Notes: a model not told the origin generated them from the letters alone. A stretch of 64,000 nt of DNA from JARRKC01 sp037388505 (GCA_037388505.1 JARRKC010000004.1:124001-188000), one strand, 5' to 3'; shown: positions 51,295-60,524, numbered from the stretch's first letter. A program made the numbers and translations.

Positions 51295-53042
51295 GGCTGC
51301 TCCCTGTAGACCTTCCAGATCCTGCCCCAGGCATAGGGAAAGATCCGAGCCACTTCGAGATCCCGAATCGATCTCCGATGAACCACGAGAACGTTTCGGT
51401 TGACCAGGGGAATCAGAGGACATTCCCGAGCAATGATCTGCTGGACCTGCTTGAAGAGCTCGAAGCGGTCCTGCGGATCCAAGGTCGTCGCCAGCTCCGC
51501 CATCAGCCCATCCACTTCTGCTTCCCAGTCTGTCGGGGCCCCGCCCCCGGGAGGCTTCCAGATGTGCAAGCCTCCCGACGACGTCAGAACGTTTGCCATA
51601 TCGAGAGGCTCCATGGGAAAGTCGAGATTCGTCAGGGCAGCCGCATACTGCCGCGAGTGGACGACGCGGGAGATCACCGATCGCAGTTCCTCCTGACGGA
51701 TGTCCACGTGGATCCCAAGATCGGCGAGATCCTGCTGAATGACCGCTGCCATGCGGCCGAGAACGTCGTCCGAAGACGTCAGCAATTGGAATGCGACCGG
51801 CACGCCATCCCAGTCGAACAACTGAGTCACACCCGCTCGCTGATTCCAGGAGAATCCCGCCCCCCGGAGTAGTTCGCGGGCGGCCTCGAGATCGGAACGG
51901 GGACGGACCGGCAGGTCAACATGCCATTTTCGGTTGGCCGACGAGACAAAGCCGAATGCCGGAGAAGCGAGCCCTGCGTAGACGGTCCTGGCGATGGCTT
52001 CTCGATTCACCACCGCATCGACTGCCTGACGAAAAGCACGCCGTGAGAACCAGCTGAACTCCCGAGTGCGCTCCACCCCCTCGGGACGATTCAAGTTGAA
52101 CCAGAGGAAAGAGAGACTGCTCGAGGGACCGAGGTTCTCGGACACCAGATCCCCTCGCCCTTTCAGAAGAATGAAGTCTTCGGGACGCAAACTATCGGAC
52201 AGGTCGAGAGCCCCGGACGAAAGGCGCAGGACCTGCGCACTCCGATCGCTGACATACTCGAAAACGATCCGGTCGAGATAGGGCAGTTGTACTCCGTCGG
52301 AGTCGATCTTCCAGTAGTGGGGGTTGCGCCGCAGCGTTGTAGAGATTCCCGCCTCGTGCTGCACGATCGTAAATGGGCCAAGACCCGCCATGTCGGCGGG
52401 CGGTGTGGACAGCGTCCAGGCTTCCTCTATGGGCCGTCCGGCGTCGGTGGCCAGGCAATGGAGAGGCAGGACGGGAACGGTGGTAAGCAGGTATTCGATC
52501 GCGGCGTAGGGGCGGGCTGCATGGATGATCAATTCATGCTCGTTGACGATCTCCACGCGGAGAGGCTCGCCACCCACCATGAGCGAGTCCTTGAGGACAT
52601 TGTGTGAATTCGGGTCGAGGATCCTGTCGAAGGTAAAGGCAACATCCTCGGCCGAGACCGGCGTGCCGTCCGAAAATGCCAATCCCTCGCGTAGATGCAG
52701 TCGAACGCTCCTCCCTTCGTCCTCGAGGCGGCAGTCGGAGGCAGCGCCGCCGGTGACCTGCTGGGAGACAGAATCGAATTCAAGCAGGGTGCCGGTTGTC
52801 AGCAGAGCAATCAGTTTGGAGCGGTTCTCCGAGGCGGCCAGATAGTTGAAGGTTTCCGGCTCGCCGGCCAGAGCATAGTGCAGTTCCCCGCCGATCCGGC
52901 CACGGGCGTCGACTCGCATCGCTCCAGCAGGAGGGGATCTGAGGTTGTCGACCGCCTCGTCCGGCGCCTGCTGGGTCGCGCACGCGGCCAGAAGTCCAAC
53001 CAGGAGCAACGCGCCGGTCCCGCATAGCCGGCTCGATTTTGC
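51291..53042 (-). CDS. oppA: Peptide ABC transporter substrate-binding lipoprotein, start in the gap
   Basis: Family 5 extracellular solute-binding protein, over 570 residues. A lipobox (LLAAC) near the N-terminus followed by ATQQAPDEA marks a lipoprotein. The family body is clear: FNYLAASENRSKLIALLTTG, REGLAFSDGTPVSAEDVAFT and FRQAVDAVVNREAIARTVYA. A TTG at 53009 is possible, but it would leave a signal peptide without a positive N-region; the frame remains open to the N run with SSRLCGTGALLLVGLLAAC, so the true start is probably inside the gap. Confidence 0.85.
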   Translation of the reverse strand, partial: AKSSRLCGTGALLLVGLLAACATQQAPDEAVDNLRSPPAGAMRVDARGRIGGELHYALAGEPETFNYLAASENRSKLIALLTTGTLLEFDSVSQQVTGGAASDCRLEDEGRSVRLHLREGLAFSDGTPVSAEDVAFTFDRILDPNSHNVLKDSLMVGGEPLRVEIVNEHELIIHAARPYAAIEYLLTTVPVLPLHCLATDAGRPIEEAWTLSTPPADMAGLGPFTIVQHEAGISTTLRRNPHYWKIDSDGVQLPYLDRIVFEYVSDRSAQVLRLSSGALDLSDSLRPEDFILLKGRGDLVSENLGPSSSLSFLWFNLNRPEGVERTREFSWFSRRAFRQAVDAVVNREAIARTVYAGLASPAFGFVSSANRKWHVDLPVRPRSDLEAARELLRGAGFSWNQRAGVTQLFDWDGVPVAFQLLTSSDDVLGRMAAVIQQDLADLGIHVDIRQEELRSVISRVVHSRQYAAALTNLDFPMEPLDMANVLTSSGGLHIWKPPGGGAPTDWEAEVDGLMAELATTLDPQDRFELFKQVQQIIARECPLIPLVNRNVLVVHRRSIRDLEVARIFPYAWGRIWKVYREQP

Positions 53043-53043
53043 A

Positions 53044-53089
53044 NNNNNNNNNNNNNNNNNNNNNNNNNNNNNNNNNNNNNNNNNNNNNN
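53044..53089. other. Assembly gap (46 N)
   Basis: A run of 46 N between rmlC and oppA, flanked on one side by GGGGGGT. It removes the 3' end of rmlC and the 5' end of oppA. Its true length is unknown. Confidence 0.99.
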
Positions 53090-53536
53090 GGGGGGTGCGA
53101 TCCAGTCGTACCCGATCTCGGGATCGTCGTGGGGTATCCGACCCTCATCCGCGGGATCATAGGTCCGCGAAGTGATGTAGAAGAGGTTCGCCGGACCGGC
53201 CAGGCATTTGCAGCCGTGAGCCACACCCGGAGGGATCTTGAGCACGATGGGCTCCCGGCCGTCTCCCATGAACAACTCCATGAGTTCACCGTGGGTCGGA
53301 GAGTCGGGCCGGCGGTCCGAGAGCGCCACTTTCAACACGCCTCCTCCGACATACCACCAGTCGACCTGCCTGGCATGAATGTGCCAGGCCTTGATCACCC
53401 CCGGATACATCAGAGAGTGGCTCCACTGGCCGAATCCTTCCGAAAAGAAAGGATCGGTCGTGCGAATCAACTCCCTGAAGAACCCCCGTTCATCCGGAAA
53501 CGTCGATATCTGCTTGATCTCAACCCCATGAATCAT
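53090..53536 (-). CDS. RmlC-like dTDP-4-dehydrorhamnose 3,5-epimerase, 3' truncated by gap
   Basis: 149 residues are visible, then the N run. The cupin fold of RmlC is recognisable: MIHGVEIKQISTFPDERGFF at the N-terminus, the catalytic His in AWHIHARQVDWWYV, RRPDSPTHGELMELFMGDG, then IPPGVAHGCKCL with the second His, and YDPADEGRIPHDDPEIGYDW. The usual length is about 180, so only the end is lost. It serves dTDP-sugar synthesis for surface polysaccharides; no other rml/rfb gene is in the window. Confidence 0.82.
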
Positions 53537-53589
53537 CGATCCCTCCGTGGCGCCTGGCGCTCAGTATAACGTCTCGTCGCGAGCAGGTC

Positions 53590-55740
53590 TCACCCTCGGG
53601 AGCGGCCGTCCGGAAGGCGATCCGCTGTGAGCACCTCGACGACTCGCCGGTCAGGATCGCGGGAAAGGTCAATCGTCGGACCGTCTGCCAAGGCCACGCC
53701 GTTGCCGTCGTAGAGCAACCGAACGCGGGGCTGCGTCAGCTTGTCCGAATGAATCCCCACCACCTTTCCAATCTCGCCGGTGTTGAGCAGCAGGATTTCG
53801 TTGAACGGAAACAGGGAAACGGCGTTGGCCAGAGCTCGCACCGCGGTTTGGTCGAATTCCCCATCCCGGGACAATTCGTAGAGGGCCTGATATCCGGTCA
53901 GGGGACTCCTGTACGGCCGCTTGTGAATGCAGGCCTCGAAGAAGTCCGCAACGCCGATCACTTTTGCCTCGCCCCGAATCTCCTCCGCGCGCAAGCCTGT
54001 CGGGTGTCCCAGACCGTTTTCGCGCTCGAAGACCTGCCCAACGATCTCCGCCACGACCCCGAAGTCCTCCTGCAGCACTCGTGCCGAGAAAAGCGGGCGT
54101 TTCCTCAACGTCCGCAACTCGGATTCGGTCAGGGGCTCCTCTTTGAAGACGAGCTTCTCGGGGAGCTTGACGACACCGATCTCATGGAAGAGCGCAGCCA
54201 AGGCTACTCGGAGCTGGAAGGTCGCACTTCGTCCCTGAACCTGAGCGATCCGGATGCTGAGCACAGCGACGTTCACGCTGTGGTGGCTGACCGAGAAGCT
54301 CTGCTCCCGCTCCGTGGCCTGGAGCAGGAGTTCGTCTTCCGTCTGCAGGGATTGAATCAGCCGGGCCGCCAGAGCCTCGGCACGAACGGCATAGGGCACA
54401 CCACCGACAGCGGCTCGCCGAATCGAACGCAGCACGAAATCCTGGGCTTCGTCGTAGAGTGATCCGACCTTGGGAGGACGTTCCGCCTCGTCAAGGAAGG
54501 CCGAAAGAAAAGACTGACGGGCAAAGCTCGTAAACTCTTCAGCCTTGATCCTCGCTCCGGCAGGCTCCTCGAGGTTGACCTGAAGCTTGCCCAGCAGGTC
54601 CGCGTCGAACTCGAGGGGTCTCTCCCGCGCCGGCCTTCTGGAAGCCGGGGCGGTCTCGGACGCAGCTTCCTCCTCGCCCGAGTCGGTCTTCCAGTCTGGC
54701 ACCTCCGGAGCCGTCTGGGTTTCCGGTTCCGGCTCGCGCGTGGAAGGCGCGGCCTCCGGGCCCCTCGGCGCCGACCCCGTAGCCTCGCGGTATTCTGTGC
54801 GATATCGCTCCAGCAACTGCAGCGCCTGGCTCCGGCTGTAACCCTCGCCGGCATCCTCCTGCATGCGCAGATGTGCCTGCACCAATGCGTGCTCCCGGCC
54901 TTCACGTACGTCGCCCGATGGTCGCTGGGGCTGAAAGCTCACCACCGACCCGCCCTCACCCGAGTCTCTCATCCGCGCCGAGAGTTCAGAGCTGAACTCC
55001 CGCGCGATCGATCCGGAATCCGCAAGGGCCTCCGAGAGGCGGAGACGACGATCGATTTGTCCAATGCATTCCGCCAACTGTCCCAGGAGTTGCCTCATCC
55101 GTCCCACGATCCCGGCCGTTCCTTCCAGATCGGAGGACGGTGCTCGCTTGGAACGCACGGATGTCTCGGGCGAGCCGGGTTCGGCCGCAGATCGTCGAAG
55201 GGCAGATTCCCCTCTCCCGTCCGGGGGACCTTCAGGGGCTTCGAGTCGACCGCCGCCGGCCGATGTACGCTTGCGAGCCAAGTTCGTCAGTCCGATGACA
55301 CGACTCTTGAACTCGGGAACGGAAAGCGGCTTTTGGATGTAATCGTGAGCAAAGGTCTCATGACCGACCAGGCGATCCGGAGTCTCTTTCCCCTCGAGGA
55401 TGAACATGAACGGAATGGAGTCGGTCTCTTTGTCCTCTCGCAGGCGCTGCGCCAACTTGTATCCGTCAATGACCGGAAGATTCAGAGAGGCGAGAACGAG
55501 CAGGGGCATGTGCCGGCGGATCAGCGTCAACGCCGTTTTTCCATCCTGCGCGGTCAGAACCGTAAAATTGAGCCCGCGCAGAATCGAGGCGATATGTTCG
55601 AGATCGGACGGATTCGACTCCGCCACCACGATCTTCCCGTGTTTACCGCGTTCGACCGACCCGTCCTGGCGCGGAATCGATTGCGAGGAAACATCAGAAG
55701 ATCGACGCAGAAGAAAACTGTTATTGAATCCCATCGCCAT
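53590..55740 (-). CDS. Degenerate receiver/HD-GYP regulator
   Basis: Protein of 716 residues: an N-terminal receiver-like domain (about 35-155), a long variable linker (Pro/Glu-rich), and a C-terminal HD-GYP-like domain (about 480-640) plus a beta tail. The receiver lacks its phospho-acceptor: VLASLNLPVIDG where VLLDLNLP is expected, and AESNPSD in place of the DD pair; the Lys in YIQKPL remains. In the HD-GYP part the HD reads HE (LFHEIGVVKLP), HHExxDGxGYP reads VFERENGLGHP, while RPYR remains. It is therefore probably a non-catalytic scaffold or c-di-GMP binder. The stop of the ATPase gene lies two bases before its ATG. Confidence 0.82.
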   Translation of the reverse strand: MAMGFNNSFLLRRSSDVSSQSIPRQDGSVERGKHGKIVVAESNPSDLEHIASILRGLNFTVLTAQDGKTALTLIRRHMPLLVLASLNLPVIDGYKLAQRLREDKETDSIPFMFILEGKETPDRLVGHETFAHDYIQKPLSVPEFKSRVIGLTNLARKRTSAGGGRLEAPEGPPDGRGESALRRSAAEPGSPETSVRSKRAPSSDLEGTAGIVGRMRQLLGQLAECIGQIDRRLRLSEALADSGSIAREFSSELSARMRDSGEGGSVVSFQPQRPSGDVREGREHALVQAHLRMQEDAGEGYSRSQALQLLERYRTEYREATGSAPRGPEAAPSTREPEPETQTAPEVPDWKTDSGEEEAASETAPASRRPARERPLEFDADLLGKLQVNLEEPAGARIKAEEFTSFARQSFLSAFLDEAERPPKVGSLYDEAQDFVLRSIRRAAVGGVPYAVRAEALAARLIQSLQTEDELLLQATEREQSFSVSHHSVNVAVLSIRIAQVQGRSATFQLRVALAALFHEIGVVKLPEKLVFKEEPLTESELRTLRKRPLFSARVLQEDFGVVAEIVGQVFERENGLGHPTGLRAEEIRGEAKVIGVADFFEACIHKRPYRSPLTGYQALYELSRDGEFDQTAVRALANAVSLFPFNEILLLNTGEIGKVVGIHSDKLTQPRVRLLYDGNGVALADGPTIDLSRDPDRRVVEVLTADRLPDGRSRG

Positions 55741-55742
55741 CT

Positions 55743-56528
55743 TCAGACCACGTATTTGAATACGTCCCCATCCACCATTCTCATCTGTCTATTTGCGGCT
55801 TCGAGCAGACACAAGTCCGCCACGTTGTTGATGCGGCGCGGAACGCCGTTCGCGATTTTGTGAACGAGGTACAGAGCCTCGTCGCTGAAAAGCTCTCGAT
55901 CGCTGCCCGCCACCTTCAAACGATGTCTGACGTAGGCGGCGGTGTTCTCATGGTCGAATCGGTGCAGGTGCCACTTGATGGCGATGCGCTGATCCAGCTG
56001 TGGATAGAGCATGATCTTTTCCCGGAGCTCGGGCTGGCCGACCAGCAGGACGTTGATCAGAAAACGGTCTTCGAGCTGGATGTTGAGAATGAGACGGAGC
56101 TCCTCGAACACCTGGGGGTCATCGATGATCTGCGCCTCATCGATGATGAGAAGGTTGACCTTCCCCTGGCTCACGTTGTCGTAATAGAACTGGGACAGAT
56201 CGCGAAACACCTCCACCCTGGGGCGATCCTCGGGCTGACGCCCGAATTGATGCGCAACCTCGCGCAGAAACGACGTGCGATCGAAAAAGGGATAGTTGAT
56301 GAGCGCTATCTCGAATCGGTCTCTTTCGAGCGAACTGATCACCGTGCGGACCAGCACTGTCTTGCCACACCCGTACTCGCCGCTGAGCATGGCACACCCC
56401 TTCTCGTTCTCGATCGCATAGAGGAGGCGCTGCAATCCGTCACGATGGTTTTCCGATGGATACAAGAATCTCCGATCCGGAGTGTTCTCGAAAGGTTTCT
56501 CCTCCAAGCCCCAGTATTCCAAATACAT
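55743..56528 (-). CDS. ExeA/GspA-like AAA+ ATPase
   Basis: Protein of 261 residues of the ExeA type. MYLEYWGLEEKPFENTPDRR is the classic opening; Walker A is GEYGCGKTVLVRT near 49-61, Walker B LLIIDEAQIID near 128-138, and the sensor region VLLVGQPELREK follows. ExeA/GspA helps assemble type II secretins or acts in related systems; related ATPases also occur in exopolysaccharide and pilus loci. The start at 56528 has GGGAG upstream. It is co-transcribed with the degenerate HD-GYP gene. No secretion genes are in view. The 394 bases upstream (56529-56922) show no gene I can support. Confidence 0.85.
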   Translation of the reverse strand: MYLEYWGLEEKPFENTPDRRFLYPSENHRDGLQRLLYAIENEKGCAMLSGEYGCGKTVLVRTVISSLERDRFEIALINYPFFDRTSFLREVAHQFGRQPEDRPRVEVFRDLSQFYYDNVSQGKVNLLIIDEAQIIDDPQVFEELRLILNIQLEDRFLINVLLVGQPELREKIMLYPQLDQRIAIKWHLHRFDHENTAAYVRHRLKVAGSDRELFSDEALYLVHKIANGVPRRINNVADLCLLEAANRQMRMVDGDVFKYVV

Positions 56529-56922
56529 CGAGTCAACTCCCGCCCGGGAATCGCCACCGGGCGTTCTCGGACAATCGCCTGTCCACCCGTGCAACCTTAT
56601 AGCACAGGCTGCTGTAAATCCTCCCCCGGAACGCTGACCGGGTACGACCCGATCGCTCCCGAACGCGCCCCCATCAATTCACGTCACGGAAAATCACTTC
56701 GGATGCATGAGGGGCCGGGCTGCAGGAGGCCGCGCAGTGTGTCTGGAGGAGCGACTCCGGAGACATGCCGGCCAGATGGGCCCACTCAGCGGTGTTCTCC
56801 CCGGTTCTCACAGAGAAAGAGAGCTCTCAATGAAACCGCCTGAACCGCTCACTCCGGAGAAGAGCATCGTCCATCCTTGGATTCTCCTCGGCCTGTTGTC
56901 GATGACGGGCGGTCCCCGGCCT

Positions 56923-57648
56923 TCAGGATCCGACCCGCCTTATCTTACCTTCCCTGGTCAAACTAAAGCTCTCCGGCAGCGACTCTTCGACCGCCGGCCG
57001 GAAACCGCGGACGCTCCAACCCTTGTCCATGAAAAGCTCGAGAATTCGCATCCGCACCCGGGGGCGGTCCTGCGACTCCATATAGCACTCGAGGATCGCC
57101 TCCCGAGCCTCTTCTTCAGGACGACCCATCAGATAGTGAATGGCTGCGAGACGGGCGTCATCATCGTCGTCGTCGAGGAACTTGCGTATGGTCGCATCCA
57201 GCTGGGGGGAATAGACGTCGTCCAACATACGGATCAACTGGTTCTTCGGAATCGCGCTGGCGGGAGGATTCTTCCACATGAAATCGAGGATGCGATTGAA
57301 CTCGGCGGCCTGTTCCTCGGGATCGAGGATCCCCTGGAGAATCCGCGCCGGCCAATGAACGGCTCGCTCCGTCTTGATGAAGTCGATCAACGGCGACACC
57401 GCCTTCCGCCCCAAGGTCACGAGCCAGTTGTAGATATCCTGCTTCTCCAGCTCGTCCTGGACCGAAGGCGAAACGGTGATGGTATACCGATCGAGCAACG
57501 CTCGGATGGCCGGTTCCGTACCCATCTCAAAAAGGCGCGCAGCGGCATTTTGCCGCACCGAAGCATCTCCGTGCGGTTCCTTGACCTTCTTTCTCAGGCG
57601 TTCGATCTGCTTCTCGGGAGACCCCCGGAAGATCGACCATAGATCCAT
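56923..57648 (-). CDS. HEAT-repeat protein
   Basis: Soluble protein of 241 residues with a helical-repeat pattern: SVRQNAAARLFEMGTEPAIR, ALLDRYTITV, DEEQ-type linkers, DATIRKFLDDDDDDARLAAI and EEEAREAILECYMESQ. It has the 30-40 residue periodicity of HEAT or PBS-lyase-type repeats and no catalytic motif or signal peptide. Possibly a protein-interaction module. The ATG at 57648 gives MDLWSIFRGSPEKQIER. A CRP-type palindrome lies about 72-87 bases upstream. Confidence 0.72.
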   Translation of the reverse strand: MDLWSIFRGSPEKQIERLRKKVKEPHGDASVRQNAAARLFEMGTEPAIRALLDRYTITVSPSVQDELEKQDIYNWLVTLGRKAVSPLIDFIKTERAVHWPARILQGILDPEEQAAEFNRILDFMWKNPPASAIPKNQLIRMLDDVYSPQLDATIRKFLDDDDDDARLAAIHYLMGRPEEEAREAILECYMESQDRPRVRMRILELFMDKGWSVRGFRPAVEESLPESFSLTREGKIRRVGS

Positions 57649-57719
57649 GGGCGCAGTCCTGTGAAATCCGGGTCCACTGTACACAACTCCCAGGTAATAT
57701 ACAACGGCCTCAGAGAATT

Positions 57720-57735
57720 TGTGACCTTCATCACA
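57720..57735. promoter_or_regulatory. CRP-like operator TGTGA-N6-TCACA
   Basis: Perfect inverted repeat TGTGACCTTCATCACA between the divergent HEAT-repeat and quinone-reductase genes. On the minus strand a TATATT -10 candidate lies at 57696-57701, so the operator centre falls at about -38 to -42, where a class II activator of the CRP/FNR family would sit. Confidence 0.55.
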
Positions 57736-57842
57736 GATCCTCGTAATTCCCTTCTTTTGAAGGCTTAGCAACAGGTTCAGCGGCACACCGGTTTACATCG
57801 TCGTATACCGGTTGGTCTGTGATTTGAAGGCGACGAGCGGAG

Positions 57843-57848
57843 TATGAT
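57843..57848 (+). promoter_or_regulatory. Candidate -10 box for the quinone reductase gene
   Basis: TATGAT ends nine bases before the ATG at 57858; the GAGG between them is too close to the start to act as a ribosome site. Confidence 0.35.
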
Positions 57849-57857
57849 GACCGAGGC

Positions 57858-58841
57858 ATGAAAGCGATCGTGGTATTGGAGCCTGGTCAATCGTCGCATC
57901 TCGAGATTCGAGAGCTTCCGAGTGCTCCTGCGGGACCCGGCGAGGTTCGCGTCCGCGTCGGCGCTGCGGGTTTGAATCGTGCGGACCTGCTGCAGCGTCT
58001 CGGGCAGTACCCCCCGCCTCGAGGGACGGCTCCAGAGATCCTCGGACTGGAGATCGCCGGAACCGTTCTCGTCTCCAACGATCCCGCCGGCTGTATCCAA
58101 GAAGGAGACCGGGTCATGGCGCTTCTCCCGGGCGAAGGGTACGCACAGGAAGTCGTCGTCCCCTCCTCCCTCTGCATGCCCGTCCCCGAACGTCTCACCC
58201 TCGAGGAGGCCGCCTCGATCCCCGAGGTCTTTCTGACAGCCTACGATGCTCTCTTTCGCCAGATCGATCTCCGATTTGGCGAGACCCTGCTGATCCATGC
58301 GGCGGGCAGCGGCGTCGGCACCGCCGCCCTTCAGATGGCGAAGATGGCCGGAGCCAGGACCATCGGCACCAGTCGCCATCCGGAGAAGCTCCGGCGCGCC
58401 GGCGAATTGGGACTCGATGAGGCGATCGTACCCACCGAAATGGATCTGGTGGAAGCCGTTCGAAAACTCACGGGAGGCCAGGGAGTCGACGCCATCCTGG
58501 ATTTGGTCGGGACGACATACTGGCCCGAGAATCTCGAGATGCTCCGCAGCCTGGGCCGGATCATCGTGGTGGGCCTGGTTTCGGGCAGAAAGACCGACTT
58601 GGATCTTGGGATCCTTCTCAGGAAGAGGCTCCGGCTGTTCGGAACGGCGCTCCGATCCCGCACTGTGGTGGAAAAGGCTGCTTTGATCCAAGAATTCTCG
58701 GACCATGTTCTGCCTCTGTTCTCGAGCGCCCGAATCCGGCCGGTTGTCGACCGGGTCTTCTCCTGGACCGACGCGGAGGAAGCCCATCGCTACCTGGAGT
58801 CGAACGACAGTTTCGGAAAGGTCGTGCTCTCGATCGAGTGA
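57858..58841 (+). CDS. NAD(P)H quinone oxidoreductase (MDR family)
   Basis: Zinc-free medium-chain reductase of 327 residues, PIG3/QOR type. MKAIVVLEPGQSSHLEIREL at the N-terminus, AGLNRADLLQRLGQYPPPRG near 35-54 (family signature), and the NADPH loop AAGSGVGTAALQMAKMAGA near 147-165. Cytosolic; reduces quinones or enones. It is divergent from the HEAT-repeat gene and convergent with rlmD, with an inverted-repeat element between their ends. Confidence 0.9.
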   Translation: MKAIVVLEPGQSSHLEIRELPSAPAGPGEVRVRVGAAGLNRADLLQRLGQYPPPRGTAPEILGLEIAGTVLVSNDPAGCIQEGDRVMALLPGEGYAQEVVVPSSLCMPVPERLTLEEAASIPEVFLTAYDALFRQIDLRFGETLLIHAAGSGVGTAALQMAKMAGARTIGTSRHPEKLRRAGELGLDEAIVPTEMDLVEAVRKLTGGQGVDAILDLVGTTYWPENLEMLRSLGRIIVVGLVSGRKTDLDLGILLRKRLRLFGTALRSRTVVEKAALIQEFSDHVLPLFSSARIRPVVDRVFSWTDAEEAHRYLESNDSFGKVVLSIE

Positions 58842-58849
58842 GTGTGGGG

Positions 58850-58985
58850 AATGGGACGGCCTGGGACCTGTGAGACCTATGTGAGGCATGGGACACATGG
58901 GATAGCAGGAGAGAAACGATGATACCGGCTCCAGCCCCTCGTCCTATAGGTCCTATATGTCCCATAGGTCCCAAGCCGTCCCATC
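58850..58985. repeat. Inverted TAGGAC/GGGAC-repeat element, copy 3
   Basis: Between convergent genes. Left arm GGGACGGCCTGGGACCTGTG and on (58853-58888), right arm GTCCTATAGGTCCTATATGT and on to AAGCCGTCCC (58943-58982). The arm ends GGGACGGC-TGGGACCT and AGGTCCCA-GCCGTCCC are complementary. Most likely a two-way terminator. Confidence 0.55.
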
Positions 58986-60386
58986 CTACTTCCTCGCCAG
59001 GGCCGTAACCACCTCGATGTGGAAGGTCTGCGGAAACATGTCCACGGGCTGCACCGCCTCCAGATGGTAGTGCCCGGACAGAAGCTGGAGATCGCGGGCA
59101 AGCGTGGCGGGATTACAGCTCGTGTAGACAATCCGTGAAGGCTTCGTGCGAATGAGCCCCTGAACGACATCCGGATGCAGCCCCACGCGAGGCGGGTCGA
59201 GGATGACGACGTCGGGCCTGCCGTTGCGGCGCTGAAAATCGGGCTTGAGCGCCATCAGGGTATCCCCGGCGTGAAAGACCGCGTTTGCGATTCCGTTCTG
59301 TTCGGCATTGAGTTCAGCAAGGCGCACCGCCTCGGGGTGGTTTTCGACTCCGACGACTCTGCGAACCCGGGGGGCCAGAAACAGGCCGATGCTGCCCAAC
59401 CCGCAGTAGAGATCGTAGAGCAGGTCTCCCGAAGACAGGTGGCTATGCTCTTCAACAATGCCAAAGAGGCGTTCCGCCTGAAGCGAATTGGGCTGGAAGA
59501 AGACCGAGGGCGTAATCCGGAACAAACGATCGCTGATTCTTTCCTCGATGTAGCCCGGACCGTAGATGACCGTGTCCTGGTCTCCGACGACCACCGGAGA
59601 GCGGGTTGAATTGACGGAGTTGATCAGAGTCGTGATTTCCGGGAACTCTTCCTGCAGGCAGGTGGTGAGGATCTCCAGCCTGGCCGGATCGAAGGACGTC
59701 GTGACCAGTACCACCATGACCTGACCGGTCTGCCACGCCATTCGGATGATGAGGTTGCGCAGGAACCCTCGGTTTTCGATCGTGTCGTACGCCTCCCACT
59801 GTTGCTCCAGAGCCAGCCGCCGGACCCGGTTGACGAGCCGCGGTGTCCAGTCTGACTGCAGGTGGCATTCGTACAGATCCAGAATCCTGTCGAAACGCCC
59901 CGGAATGTGCAGACCCAACGCGAAGTTCCGGTCGACCCGACCCTCAGCGGCGATCTCTTCTTTCGTGAGCCAGCGTCGGTTCCCGAAAGAGAACTCCATC
60001 TTGTTCCTGTAGAGATACGGACTCGGGGCCGGAAGTGTTTCGGCTACAGGGGGATCCGGGAACCGTCCGATTCGTTCGAGCAGACTCGTGACCTGTTCCC
60101 GCTTTGCCTCGAGTTGGCGGGCATAGGCCACATTTTGGAGACGGCAACCTCCGCACGTTCCAAAGTAGATACAGCGCGGCTCGACCCGATCGACCGAGGG
60201 ACGAAGGACCTCTTCGATGCGGGCTTCTGCGTATTTGCGTCGGCGTTTGACGACTCGTGCCAGAACCCGGTCGCCAGGTACGGCAAACGGAACGAAGATC
60301 ACGAGTCCATCGGCCCGGCCCACGGATTTCCCTTCGTAGGCTGCCGATTCGATTTCCAGTTCAATCAGGTCGTCACGGCTCAGCAT
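58986..60386 (-). CDS. rlmD: 23S rRNA m5U methyltransferase, RlmD-like
   Basis: RNA methyltransferase of 466 residues. TRAM domain at 1-65; then the 4Fe-4S cysteines CIYFGTCGGC near 72-81 with a fourth Cys further on (YECHLQ); the SAM-binding LLYDLYCGLGSIGLFLA near 320-336; DPPRVGLHPDVVQ near 405; and the catalytic Cys in YTSCNPATLARD near 430-441. RlmCD/RumA or a related TrmA-type protein; the exact site is not known. It ends by TAG next to the GGGAC repeat. Confidence 0.9.
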   Translation of the reverse strand: MLSRDDLIELEIESAAYEGKSVGRADGLVIFVPFAVPGDRVLARVVKRRRKYAEARIEEVLRPSVDRVEPRCIYFGTCGGCRLQNVAYARQLEAKREQVTSLLERIGRFPDPPVAETLPAPSPYLYRNKMEFSFGNRRWLTKEEIAAEGRVDRNFALGLHIPGRFDRILDLYECHLQSDWTPRLVNRVRRLALEQQWEAYDTIENRGFLRNLIIRMAWQTGQVMVVLVTTSFDPARLEILTTCLQEEFPEITTLINSVNSTRSPVVVGDQDTVIYGPGYIEERISDRLFRITPSVFFQPNSLQAERLFGIVEEHSHLSSGDLLYDLYCGLGSIGLFLAPRVRRVVGVENHPEAVRLAELNAEQNGIANAVFHAGDTLMALKPDFQRRNGRPDVVILDPPRVGLHPDVVQGLIRTKPSRIVYTSCNPATLARDLQLLSGHYHLEAVQPVDMFPQTFHIEVVTALARK

Positions 60387-60524
60387 TCAGGCAGGATGAT
60401 AGCAGAAGGGGAGTCGGCTCCTAGGAACCCAGGTTGCCACCCCGAGTCACCTCTCCCGCCGCGACCAAGCCGATCCTCTCATGAACTCACCGGGGAGAAG
60501 TGGCGACCGCGAATCCGGATACGG

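Noticed and set aside
52811..53536. Single 241-residue protein running through the N run
   Set aside because: The part after the N run is antisense-quality sequence in a different frame from oppA; the real RmlC end is in the gap.
56675..56815. Small minus-strand frame ending SEVIFRDVN
   Set aside because: About 45 residues, no ribosome site and no operon context; not supported enough to list.
56707..57642. 311-residue open frame opposite the HEAT-repeat gene
   Set aside because: Antisense shadow; the HEAT frame has the better codon use and a repeat fold.
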